DNA of 64,000 bases from Wenyingzhuangia fucanilytica (lineage in GTDB: Bacteria > Bacteroidota > Bacteroidia > Flavobacteriales > Flavobacteriaceae), in the NCBI RefSeq assembly GCF_001697185.1, contig NZ_CP014224.1, positions 1,240,001 through 1,304,000 of the forward strand. Direction: 5' to 3'. Every line of letters begins with the position of its first letter. Position 1 is the first letter of the stretch. Below the pieces are notes generated by a model. It was not told the origin of the DNA and did not search any database. It worked only from the letters and a program-made list of their open reading frames with translations. The position numbers and the translations under genes were made by a program. Shown here piece by piece: positions 7,138-14,574 of this stretch.

Positions 7138-8643
7138 TTATGCTTTGTTTTTCTTTTTCTTCGCTTTCTTCTCTTTGTTTTCTTTTTTCTTTTTAGGTTT
7201 CATAGGAGCTTGAATTTTTACCTCTCCATGATTGTTTAACCATTCTTTAGCCATTAACCTAAACTCTTTAATTACTTTAGGGTTTTCTTTGGCAATGTTT
7301 GTCTTTTCGTTAGGATCCTTTTTTAAATCAAATAAAACTTCAAATCCATCTTTTTGGTATTCAAAAGGAGCAATGTATTTATACTCTTTAGTAACGAGCG
7401 TATAATACCCAGGAGATTCTGCAACAGCAAATGTTTTAGTATATCCTTTTTTGTTTTGTAATAAAGGAGCTAAAGATTCTCCATATGGTGTGTTGATGTC
7501 TTTTTTTGATGCACCTGCCCATTCCATGGTTGTTTTTAAAATATCTTGTAATTCTACTGGAGTATCAACAGTTCTTCCGTTGTTATTACTTCTAGGATCA
7601 TAGACAATTAAACTAGGATTGATTACTTCTTTATATAAAGTAGATTTATGGTTTAATCCGTGGTCTCCAACTAAAATTCCATGATCGCTAAAAAATACAA
7701 TAATGGTATTGTCTGTTTTTCCAAGTTCTTTAATTTTATTTAGTACAATATTTACTTGGGTATCCATGTAATAAATATTGGCAAAATTCCCTAATTGCTC
7801 TTTTTCTATTTCATGAGCATCGGTCATTGGGTATGGACGTAATAAAGCTGGAATATCAGTTCCTGGATCTTCAACATAATTAGGTGTTGGCATCATTTTT
7901 TTAGTAAAAGGATCGTGATATTTTTGAGCAACATCATAAGGACCGTGAGGTACAGAATAATTAAGCCATAAGAAAAAAGGCTGCTCTTTTTGGTTAGACA
8001 TAAACTCTAAAGCTAGTTTGGTGTATAAACCATCTAAATAAACATCCGTTGGTAAAGTAGAATTTTTTCTTCGTTCCTTTTTCATCTGCTCAAAGTAACC
8101 GTTATCAAGTAAAAAATCTACATAAGCATCTTTTCCTCTTACAGGTTCTTTACCACCTACAACAGATCTACCTAAAGATTGCCATACATAATCAAATCCT
8201 AAACGTTTGTGGGCCTCTCTACCTTTTTCTACTTTACTTCCTTTTAAACCTTTTTCACTGGGATGAATATGACTTTTACCTACATGTGCTGTGTAATATC
8301 CTGCGCGTTGTAGTGCTGCCGGTAATGCCCATGTATTTAACTCTAATCCATCAAAAGGACCATTTTGATAAAATCCTATGTTATGTGGGTAAACTCCTGT
8401 GATTAATGAATTTCTTGAAGGGCCACACATAGTTCCTTGAGAAACGGCATTACTAAAAAAGATTCCTTCTTTTGCCAATTTATCAATAGTAGGTGTTTTT
8501 GCATTTTTTTGTCCTAAAATGCTAGTGTAGTGAGCTGGTAAATCATCTACTTCTATAAATACAATATTTGGCTTTTGTTGTGCATGTACACTACCAATAA
8601 ATCCGATTAATGATAGGGTAATTAAAATGTTTTTTAATTTCAT
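7138..8643 (-). CDS. S1-family sulfatase (iduronate-2-sulfatase-like), secreted
   Basis: This 501-residue sulfatase has a signal peptide (residues 1-21, cleavage after VHA). The formylglycine site is C73-G-P-S-R77, matching CxPSR of S1 sulfatases, so it needs a maturase. Metal ligands are visible as D33-D34 and a later FFSDHG near residue 320. Iduronate-2-sulfatase-like features place it among enzymes that desulfate algal or animal polysaccharides; the substrate is not readable from sequence. The last 20 or so residues are a Lys-rich tail (KPKKKK, KAKKKKNKA), unusual for the family. It lies 44 bp downstream of the NamZ-like gene on the same strand, and no SusC/D pair or other polysaccharide-utilisation genes surround it. 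Confidence 0.92.
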   Translation of the reverse strand: MKLKNILITLSLIGFIGSVHAQQKPNIVFIEVDDLPAHYTSILGQKNAKTPTIDKLAKEGIFFSNAVSQGTMCGPSRNSLITGVYPHNIGFYQNGPFDGLELNTWALPAALQRAGYYTAHVGKSHIHPSEKGLKGSKVEKGREAHKRLGFDYVWQSLGRSVVGGKEPVRGKDAYVDFLLDNGYFEQMKKERRKNSTLPTDVYLDGLYTKLALEFMSNQKEQPFFLWLNYSVPHGPYDVAQKYHDPFTKKMMPTPNYVEDPGTDIPALLRPYPMTDAHEIEKEQLGNFANIYYMDTQVNIVLNKIKELGKTDNTIIVFFSDHGILVGDHGLNHKSTLYKEVINPSLIVYDPRSNNNGRTVDTPVELQDILKTTMEWAGASKKDINTPYGESLAPLLQNKKGYTKTFAVAESPGYYTLVTKEYKYIAPFEYQKDGFEVLFDLKKDPNEKTNIAKENPKVIKEFRLMAKEWLNNHGEVKIQAPMKPKKKKENKEKKAKKKKNKA

Positions 8644-8687
8644 TATATATGATATTAAGGGGTTAGTTTGGTTTTAGACTTATAGAT

Positions 8688-9890
8688 TTAAGGATAGTTT
8701 AAATACTTTGCTCTAATTATTTTAAATTTTTCAATTTCTTTTTGCCAACTATTTTCAATTTCTTTGGCTGATAATCCTTGTTCTAGTTGATGTTGTAAAA
8801 GGGTATCACCAGTATGAATGGTAAACGTAGCTCCAAAGAATTTTTCTTTGTTTGGGTATTTTTGATAAGCATCTACCAACCATTCTATATTCACTTTATT
8901 TAAATAAGGAGTGTTTTTTAAATCTACTCCAAAACACAATTTATTTTCATCTTTAGGATGTTTACTCCCGTTATTGGGTTGAGGTGTGTAGCTAAAATCT
9001 GAAGTAGAAAATAATGCACTTCCATATTGTTGAAATTGATGTTCTGTTCCTCTTCCTGCATTAATTGGGGTTCCTTCAAAAAAACCAAGACTAGGGTAAA
9101 GGTTAATAGATTTGTTGTTAGGCAAGTTTGGTGATGGTTTTATAGGTAGATGATAATTACTCAAGTGGGTGTAGTTTATTAGTGGAATCACCTTTAAATT
9201 ACATTGAATTCCATTGTTTAACCAATTTTCTCCATTAATCATTTGTGCATATTCTCCAATAGTCATTCCGTAAACTAAAGGAACAGGGTGTTTTCCTACA
9301 AAAGAACTGTATTTAGGGTTTAACATAGGTCCATCAACATAATGTCCGTTTGGGTTGGGTCTATCAAAAACAATTAAAGGAATGTTGTTTTCTGCACAGG
9401 CTTCCATAACATAATGTAATGTAGATATATAGGTGTAAAATCTTACTCCAACATCTTGTATGTCAAAAATCATCAAATCAATATTTTCTAAATCTTTTGC
9501 CGTTGGTTTTTTATGGTTTCCGTATAAAGAAATAATAGGTAAGCCCGTTTTTGCATCTACACTATTATCTACTTTTTCGGCAGCATCGGCTTTACCTCTA
9601 AATCCGTGTTCAGGAGAAAATACTTTACTTATTTTAATGTTTAATTGTAATAAAGAATCAATAAGGTGAGTGTGTCCATCTTTTTTAAAAATTACAGATG
9701 TTTGATTGGCCACTACACCAATTTTATAATTTTTTAACAAAGGCAAATAGGCTTTTGTATGGTTTGCAGCCACTATAATTTCGTTTTTTATAGATTTATT
9801 TTGTGCTTTACACGAGGATAGTGTAGCAAAGGAGAAAAATACAAGAATTAAAAATGTATTTTTGAAAACCAATTTAAAAGGCATAAGCAT
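8688..9890 (-). CDS. DUF1343 exo-beta-N-acetylmuramidase NamZ-like lipoprotein
   Basis: This 400-residue protein has a lipoprotein signal (lipobox ATLSSC, Cys near residue 27) and the DUF1343 signatures FSPEHGFRG, FDIQDVGVRFYTY and FDRPNPNG. DUF1343 proteins such as B. subtilis NamZ (GH171) remove MurNAc from the non-reducing end of peptidoglycan fragments, so this is probably a periplasmic cell-wall recycling enzyme. No acidic surface-export signal follows the Cys. Starts at 9890 and 9884 are both possible. It is divergent from the permease gene with no intergenic space, and the sulfatase follows 44 bp downstream in a likely operon. Confidence 0.88.
   Translation of the reverse strand: MLMPFKLVFKNTFLILVFFSFATLSSCKAQNKSIKNEIIVAANHTKAYLPLLKNYKIGVVANQTSVIFKKDGHTHLIDSLLQLNIKISKVFSPEHGFRGKADAAEKVDNSVDAKTGLPIISLYGNHKKPTAKDLENIDLMIFDIQDVGVRFYTYISTLHYVMEACAENNIPLIVFDRPNPNGHYVDGPMLNPKYSSFVGKHPVPLVYGMTIGEYAQMINGENWLNNGIQCNLKVIPLINYTHLSNYHLPIKPSPNLPNNKSINLYPSLGFFEGTPINAGRGTEHQFQQYGSALFSTSDFSYTPQPNNGSKHPKDENKLCFGVDLKNTPYLNKVNIEWLVDAYQKYPNKEKFFGATFTIHTGDTLLQHQLEQGLSAKEIENSWQKEIEKFKIIRAKYLNYP
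9857..9864 (+). promoter_or_regulatory. -7 promoter element (TATTTTTG) of the permease gene
   Basis: This matches TAnnTTTG, 26 bp before the TTG start of the permease. It lies inside the coding region of the divergent NamZ-like gene because there is no intergenic space. Confidence 0.5.
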
Positions 9891-11126
9891 TTGAATTTCG
9901 AATTATTTATAGCTAATAGACTTACAAAGTCTCAGGAATATAAAAATAGTGTTTCATCCCCAATCATAAAAATAGCAATAATAGCTATAGCATTGGGTAT
10001 GATGATGATGTTAATTTCTATTGCTACAGGAGTTGGGTTACAGAGAAGAATTAGAGATAAAGTAGCAGGGTTTAACGGTCATATTGTAATTAGTAACTAC
10101 GATAACAATCAATCTAAAACCACACAGAAACCTATAGATATTCATCAAAAGTTTTATCCAAAGTTTACTACCGTTTCTGGAATTAATCACGTTCAAGTTT
10201 TTGCAACAAGAGCCGGAATTATTAGAACAGAAAAATCTTTTGAAGGCGTTGTTTTAAAAGGAGTTGATAAAGATTATGATTGGTCTTTTTTTAAAGAATA
10301 TTTAGTAGCAGGAAAAGTACCTGTTTTTGGTGATAAGATTTCTAAAGAAGTAATAGTTTCTAAATTGATAGCCGATAGAATGCACTTTAAAGTAGGGGAT
10401 TCTTTTGATACTTTTTTTATTAAAGAAGATCCTAATACTTTACCAAGCCGAAGAGTTTATAAAATTTCAGGAATTTATGATACCGGTTTTGAGGAGTTTG
10501 ATAAAAACATCATGATTGGAGATATCAATCAAGTTAGGGGATTAAATAAATGGAAAAATGATCAAGTAGGTGGTTTTGAGGTTTTTGTAAACGATTTTAA
10601 TGAAATTGATAAAAAATCAAAAGAAATTTATCAAGAGATTGATGTTACTTTAGATAGCCAAAGTTTATTTGAACAGTATCCACAAATTTTTGAATGGTTA
10701 CAGTTGTTTGATGGCAACATTGCGGTCATCATTATTATTATGATTATTGTAGCTGGGATTAATATGATTACAGCTTTGTTGGTATTAATTTTAGAGAGAA
10801 CCCAAATTATAGGTGTTTTAAAAACCTTAGGAGCTAAGAGTTGGTCTATTCGTAAAATATTTTTATACAATGCTTCGTATATTATTGGTAGAGGCTTGTT
10901 AATAGGAAATGTTGTGGGCTTATTATTTATTTACTTACAATATCAGTTTAAGTTTATCACTTTAGATCCTCAGAACTATTATGTACATGTAGCACCGGTG
11001 TATATTACATTCTCACAAATTATTTTACTAAACATTGGAACACTGGTTTTATGTGTTTTAATGATGTTGATTCCTTCTTATATTATTACAAGAATTAGTC
11101 CGGCACAATCTGTAAAATTCTCATAA
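9891..11126 (+). CDS. ABC transporter permease, LolC/FtsX (MacB) type
   Basis: This 411-residue permease has one N-terminal helix (residues 25-48), a large periplasmic domain, and three C-terminal helices (about 278-300, 322-345, 372-398), the FtsX/MacB topology. The N-terminal region (MNFELFIANRL, SPIIKIAI) resembles flavobacterial LolC/E-like permeases that move lipoproteins out of the inner membrane; that substrate is inferred. The start is a TTG, supported by the conserved N-terminus and the promoter at 9857-9864. No ATPase gene is adjacent, so the partner is encoded elsewhere. It ends in the first hairpin of the repeat array. Confidence 0.88.
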   Translation: MNFELFIANRLTKSQEYKNSVSSPIIKIAIIAIALGMMMMLISIATGVGLQRRIRDKVAGFNGHIVISNYDNNQSKTTQKPIDIHQKFYPKFTTVSGINHVQVFATRAGIIRTEKSFEGVVLKGVDKDYDWSFFKEYLVAGKVPVFGDKISKEVIVSKLIADRMHFKVGDSFDTFFIKEDPNTLPSRRVYKISGIYDTGFEEFDKNIMIGDINQVRGLNKWKNDQVGGFEVFVNDFNEIDKKSKEIYQEIDVTLDSQSLFEQYPQIFEWLQLFDGNIAVIIIIMIIVAGINMITALLVLILERTQIIGVLKTLGAKSWSIRKIFLYNASYIIGRGLLIGNVVGLLFIYLQYQFKFITLDPQNYYVHVAPVYITFSQIILLNIGTLVLCVLMMLIPSYIITRISPAQSVKFS

Positions 11127-11202
11127 AAAAACCTCCATTGGGGATGGAGGTTTTTTCAAACTAAACTATCTAAACTATGAAAAACTATTTTGTTTTTATA
11201 CT
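11124..11202 (-). ncRNA. putative small RNA, array copy 1
   Basis: Transcription starting about 12 nt after the copy 1 promoter would give an RNA of about 79 nt: a U- and A-rich 5' part with TAGTTT repeats, then a terminator hairpin with loop UCCCCAA and a U tract. The start is estimated from promoter geometry. Confidence 0.5.
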
Positions 11203-11213
11203 TAATAGATATT

Positions 11214-11227
11214 CAAGTACTATGCCA
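11214..11227 (-). promoter_or_regulatory. sigma-54-like promoter, array copy 1
   Basis: The minus strand reads TGGCATAGTACTTG. GG and the G of TTG are 10 nt apart, as in the sigma-54 consensus TGGCAC-N5-TTGC; the final C is replaced by A. Confidence 0.5.
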
Positions 11228-11279
11228 AGAATTACTTTTGGGATAAAATAAACCAATATTTTATTTGACTAAAATTCAT

Positions 11280-11359
11280 AAAAAAACCTCCATTGGGGCT
11301 GGAGGTTTTTTTAACTAACTAAACTATTTAAACTATGAAAAACTATTTTGTTTTATACT
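11280..11359 (-). ncRNA. putative small RNA, array copy 2
   Basis: The organisation matches copy 1, with loop GCCCCAA in the terminator hairpin. A one-base deletion relative to copy 1 in the T run of the plus strand breaks any shared reading frame, which argues for RNA rather than peptide function. Confidence 0.5.
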
Positions 11360-11370
11360 TAATAGATATT

Positions 11371-11384
11371 CAAGTACTATGCCA
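11371..11384 (-). promoter_or_regulatory. sigma-54-like promoter, array copy 2
   Basis: The sequence is identical to the copy 1 element, TGGCATAGTACTTG on the minus strand. Confidence 0.5.
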
Positions 11385-11436
11385 AGAATTACTTTTGGGA
11401 TAAAATAAACCAATATTTTATCTGACTAAAATTCAT

Positions 11437-11522
11437 AAAAAAACCTCCATTGGGGGTGGAGGTTTTTTCAAACTAACTAAAACTATTTAAACTATGAAAA
11501 AACTAATGTTGTTTTAACATAA
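11437..11522 (-). ncRNA. putative small RNA, array copy 3
   Basis: The 5' part is diverged from copies 1 and 2. The TAGTTT-rich tract and the terminator hairpin are retained, with loop CCCCCAA, the most C-rich of the four. Confidence 0.5.
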
Positions 11523-11533
11523 ACTGTAAACAA

Positions 11534-11547
11534 CAATTACTGTGCCA
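11534..11547 (-). promoter_or_regulatory. sigma-54-like promoter, array copy 3
   Basis: The minus strand reads TGGCACAGTAATTG preceded by six T. The -24 half TGGCAC matches the sigma-54 consensus exactly; the base after TTG is T instead of C. Confidence 0.5.
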
Positions 11548-11601
11548 AAAAATCAAAACAAGAATTTTTTTAATGAAAATTGATGTAAATTTTTAGGGCA
11601 T

Positions 11602-11684
11602 AAAAAAAACTCCATTGGGGATGGAGGTTTTTTTTAAACTAACTAAACTATCTAAACTATGAAAAACTATTTTGTTTTCTATAA
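11602..11684 (-). ncRNA. putative small RNA, array copy 4
   Basis: This is the first unit met by transcription from lipA. The hairpin loop is UCCCCAA, and one stem base pair is lost compared with the other copies (CTCCA/TGGAG), so termination may be slightly weaker. Confidence 0.5.
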
Positions 11685-11695
11685 TTATAGTTAAA

Positions 11696-11709
11696 CAAGT
11701 ATCGTGCCA
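11696..11709 (-). promoter_or_regulatory. sigma-54-like promoter, array copy 4
   Basis: The minus strand reads TGGCACGATACTTG after six T, the best match of the four (TGGCACG-N4-TTG). It begins five bases past the lipA stop codon, so the array may be fed both by read-through from lipA and by this promoter. Confidence 0.5.
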
Positions 11710-11714
11710 AAAAA

Positions 11715-12638
11715 TTAATTTACGTGTTTTTTTGCGTGATAAGAAGATCTTACCAAGGCAGAACTTTCTACGTGTTTAAAACCTAAAGATTTTGCGTAGA
11801 CTTCATATTCTTTAAAAAGTTCTGGTGTAATATATTCTTTAACAGGTAAATGTTTTTTACTTGGTTGTAAATATTGTCCTAAAGTCACAACATCTACGTT
11901 AGCATTTGCTAAATCTCTAAGACTTTCAAAAACTTCTTCTTTCTTTTCTCCTAAACCTAGCATAATACCAGATTTGGTTCTGCGCTGTCCTTGTGCTTTA
12001 ATATATCTTAATACTTCTAAACTTCTGTCGTATTGTGCTTGTATACGCACTTCACGAGTTAACCTACGAACTGTTTCTAGGTTATGAGAAATTACTTCAG
12101 GAGCAGCAGTAATTAATCTGTCAATATTTTTAGTGTCTCCTTGGAAATCTGGAATTAAAGTTTCCATGGTAGTGTTAGGGTTTGCTCTACGGATTGCAGC
12201 TATTGTTTCTGCCCAAATAATAGAACCACCATCTTTTAAATCATCTCTATCTACAGAGGTAATAACGGCATGTTCAATACTCATAATTTTTATAGAACGA
12301 GCAACTTTTTCTGGTTCATCCCATTCAACCGTTTCTGGTTTTCCCGTTTTTACACCACAAAAACCACAAGATCTTGTACAAATATTTCCTAAAATCATAA
12401 AGGTAGCAGTTCCATCACCCCAACATTCACCCATGTTAGGACAACTACCACTAGTACAAATAGTGTTTAGTTTGTATTTATCTACCAATCCACGTAATTC
12501 AGTGTATTTTTTTCCAACAGGTAATTTAACTCTTAGCCAATCTGGTTTTTTATTTCCAACAGGAATAGTTCCTGGATTTGTTGTGTTATTTGCTTTGTTT
12601 GGTAATACAGATTTAAATGTAGTTGATTCCGTACTCAT
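11715..12638 (-). CDS. lipA: lipoyl synthase
   Basis: This radical SAM enzyme inserts two sulfurs into octanoyl groups on the 2-oxoacid dehydrogenase and glycine-cleavage carrier proteins. The protein has 307 residues. The auxiliary cluster cysteines are Cys61, Cys66 and Cys72 (CTSGSCPNMGEC), and the radical SAM cluster is Cys87, Cys91 and Cys94 (CTRSCGFC). The C-terminal RSSYHA motif supplying the auxiliary-cluster serine is present. It is a single gene, and the four-copy repeat array begins directly after its stop codon. Confidence 0.97.
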   Translation of the reverse strand: MSTESTTFKSVLPNKANNTTNPGTIPVGNKKPDWLRVKLPVGKKYTELRGLVDKYKLNTICTSGSCPNMGECWGDGTATFMILGNICTRSCGFCGVKTGKPETVEWDEPEKVARSIKIMSIEHAVITSVDRDDLKDGGSIIWAETIAAIRRANPNTTMETLIPDFQGDTKNIDRLITAAPEVISHNLETVRRLTREVRIQAQYDRSLEVLRYIKAQGQRRTKSGIMLGLGEKKEEVFESLRDLANANVDVVTLGQYLQPSKKHLPVKEYITPELFKEYEVYAKSLGFKHVESSALVRSSYHAKKHVN

Positions 12639-12788
12639 ATCTTTTTATTTGGGCAGTAAAGATACAAAAAGTGAATAGGATGAAGTAAAAACTACAGGAA
12701 TAAAGAAACTTCTAACGAGATTCTCTTTTTTTGTATAAATCTTTATAAAATATGATTTAATATTTAGCAATCTATATTCAGGAGTTTA

Positions 12789-14015
12789 CTAAAACAAAGT
12801 GGTTAAATACCAAGCGCTAAAGGCAATTAAAAAAAGAATTCCTAACAAAGAAAGTATTTTTAAAAATAATTTTGGTTGATAGGCTACAGGTGTGTACTCA
12901 CTTGTAATTAGTTTGTAATTTAAAATTGCAAAGAAAGGAGCTGTTAAAAAACTTAAAATAGTTGCTATTTTAATTAAGGTTAACATTTGGTCTGTAAAAA
13001 AGGAAATTATAATAATGGTTCCTATGGATAAAAATAAAATCCACAAAGTATAAGCGTGTTTGGTCTTTTTAAAGTTTAAGAGTTCTGCAGTGGTTTGCAT
13101 AGCTCTTGGGGAGGCATCTAAAGCAGTAATAGTAGTACTAAACATGGTGGTAAATGCAGCTACGGCAATAAATATAAAGGCGGTTCCTCCAATGTTTTTG
13201 GTGTACATTTCTATCAATTGTTTGCTAAAACCTAAAGCTCCGTTAGAAAAAACTTCTCCACTGTTAAACATAACCAAAGCCCCCATGCCTAAAAAACATA
13301 CTCCAAGAATTAAGGTTGATATATATCCTGCATTAAAATCTAATAAAGTAGTTTTTAAACTTCTTTTTTGTGGACATTGATTTTGTTTGGCTTGTGACCA
13401 AAGTGATTGCCAAATAGAAACATCTAAAGGAGCGGGCATCCAACCTAAAAAGGCAATTAGAAATGCTATTTCTACACCTTCAAAATGAAATTTTTGAGTC
13501 CAATTTACAGGAATGTTATTTTTGCTTGAAGCTATAAATAATGCCCCAATTGTGGTGATGGTTAAAGTTAAAACAATAATTTTCATCACCTTATCTAAAA
13601 ATTGATAACGACCAATTAAAAGTATAATAGCACTAATGAATGTGATGATGATGCTTATTGTTGTTGCATTTCCATCAAGTCCAAAGATATTCATAGCCAG
13701 TCCGGCAGTAACCAAAGTAACAGCAGCTTGAATGGTAAACATAGAAGCAAGGTTAATCATGTAATATGCAACTAAAGTTCCTTTGTGTAGTTTACCATAT
13801 CCGTTTAATAAATTTTCTCCTGTGGCATTGGCATATCTTGCACCAAACTGAAAGAACGGATATTTAACAATGTGTACAGCTATTAAAGCCCACAAGAGGC
13901 TAAATCCAAAATCTGCTCCAGCCCTTGTAGATTGTACCAAATGAGACACACCAATAGCGGCTCCGGCAAATAATAATCCAGGGCCTAAAGCTTGAATTTT
14001 ATTTTTAATTTTCAT
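12789..14015 (-). CDS. Nramp-family transporter homologue lacking canonical metal motifs
   Basis: This 408-residue protein has about eleven hydrophobic helices and starts with the Nramp-like ALGPGLLFAGAAIGVSH. The canonical metal-site motifs are changed: the helix 1 DPGN position reads AIGVSH, and the helix 6 MPH region reads GWMPAPLDVS. It may therefore carry another ion, such as Mg2+ in the Nramp-related magnesium transporters, or another solute; this is inference. Its start overlaps the end of the ECF sigma gene by 11 bp, so both are probably cotranslated. Confidence 0.8.
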   Translation of the reverse strand: MKIKNKIQALGPGLLFAGAAIGVSHLVQSTRAGADFGFSLLWALIAVHIVKYPFFQFGARYANATGENLLNGYGKLHKGTLVAYYMINLASMFTIQAAVTLVTAGLAMNIFGLDGNATTISIIITFISAIILLIGRYQFLDKVMKIIVLTLTITTIGALFIASSKNNIPVNWTQKFHFEGVEIAFLIAFLGWMPAPLDVSIWQSLWSQAKQNQCPQKRSLKTTLLDFNAGYISTLILGVCFLGMGALVMFNSGEVFSNGALGFSKQLIEMYTKNIGGTAFIFIAVAAFTTMFSTTITALDASPRAMQTTAELLNFKKTKHAYTLWILFLSIGTIIIISFFTDQMLTLIKIATILSFLTAPFFAILNYKLITSEYTPVAYQPKLFLKILSLLGILFLIAFSAWYLTTLF

Positions 14016-14574
14016 TTTCGGAGTTGGTAATAATTTCAGCCAATAATTTTTTTGCTCTTAATAATTTTACCTTAACGTTATTAATTGGCTCATCAAGGTG
14101 GTTGGCAATTTCAATATAAGTCATGTCCTGAAAGTATCTTAGGTTGATAACTTTTTGATATTTAACTTTTAACTTTTTTATGTTTCTTTTAAGTTCTGCT
14201 AAATTTTGCTCAATAATAATTTTATCCTCTGGAGATGGATTTGCATCTGACAAGCCATAAACTTCATTATTTTGATCTTGTAAAGAAATAGTAATGTTTT
14301 TTTGCTTTCTTAACTCATCAATCAACAAGTTTTTTGCAATGGTAAAAATCCATGTTCTAAAGCCATAGTCATCATTATAAGTATCTATTTTATCAAAAGC
14401 TTTAGAAAAAGTAATAATGGTAATGTCTTCTGCATCAATAGTATCATCACTAATTTTAGATTGTAAAAATGTAAAGACATCATTCCAATATAAATTTAGT
14501 AGATAATTATATGCAGTTTGATCTCCTCTTTTGGCAGCTTTGATATGAGTAAATAAAATATCTTCTGAGGTCAT
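14005..14574 (-). CDS. ECF-type sigma-70 family RNA polymerase sigma factor
   Basis: This protein of about 189 residues has an N-terminal sigma-70 region 2 (DAEDITIITFSKAFDKID, FRTWIFTIAKN) and a C-terminal region 4 helix-turn-helix (MTYIEIANHLDEPINNVK). The ATG at 14574 overlaps the glycosyltransferase stop in an ATGA arrangement, so it is preferred over the GTG at 14580. No anti-sigma gene is next to it. The Nramp homologue overlaps its 3' end, so a link to membrane or ion stress is possible but unproven. Confidence 0.88.
   Translation of the reverse strand: MTSEDILFTHIKAAKRGDQTAYNYLLNLYWNDVFTFLQSKISDDTIDAEDITIITFSKAFDKIDTYNDDYGFRTWIFTIAKNLLIDELRKQKNITISLQDQNNEVYGLSDANPSPEDKIIIEQNLAELKRNIKKLKVKYQKVINLRYFQDMTYIEIANHLDEPINNVKVKLLRAKKLLAEIITNSENEN

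Larger units (their letters stand above)
11124..11712. repeat. four-copy tandem intergenic repeat (putative small-RNA array)
   Basis: Four direct repeats of about 157-163 bp fill the space between the convergent permease and lipA genes. Each contains, in plus orientation, a hairpin with stem CCTCCA/TGGAGG flanked by A and T runs, a conserved AAACTAACTAAACTAT stretch, and an element (CAAGTACTATGCCA or variant) that on the minus strand reads TGGCAY-N5-TTG. Copies 1 and 2 are nearly identical across the whole unit; copies 3 and 4 are diverged except in the hairpin, the TAGTTT-rich tract and the TGGCA element. The pattern suggests four successive promoter-RNA-terminator units on the minus strand. 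Confidence 0.9.

Noticed and set aside
11177-11251. Small plus-strand peptide gene in the repeats (24 codons in copy 1)
   Set aside because: A one-base deletion in copy 2 changes the frame, and copies 3 and 4 stop after 7 and 11 codons. Sequence is conserved but the frame is not.
11124-11712. CRISPR array
   Set aside because: The repeats are 157-163 bp long with no unique spacers, and the conserved parts are promoter- and terminator-like. No cas genes are nearby.
12133-12678. Long plus-strand open frame opposite lipA
   Set aside because: It is fully antisense to a clear lipA and has no recognisable domain; it is a shadow frame.
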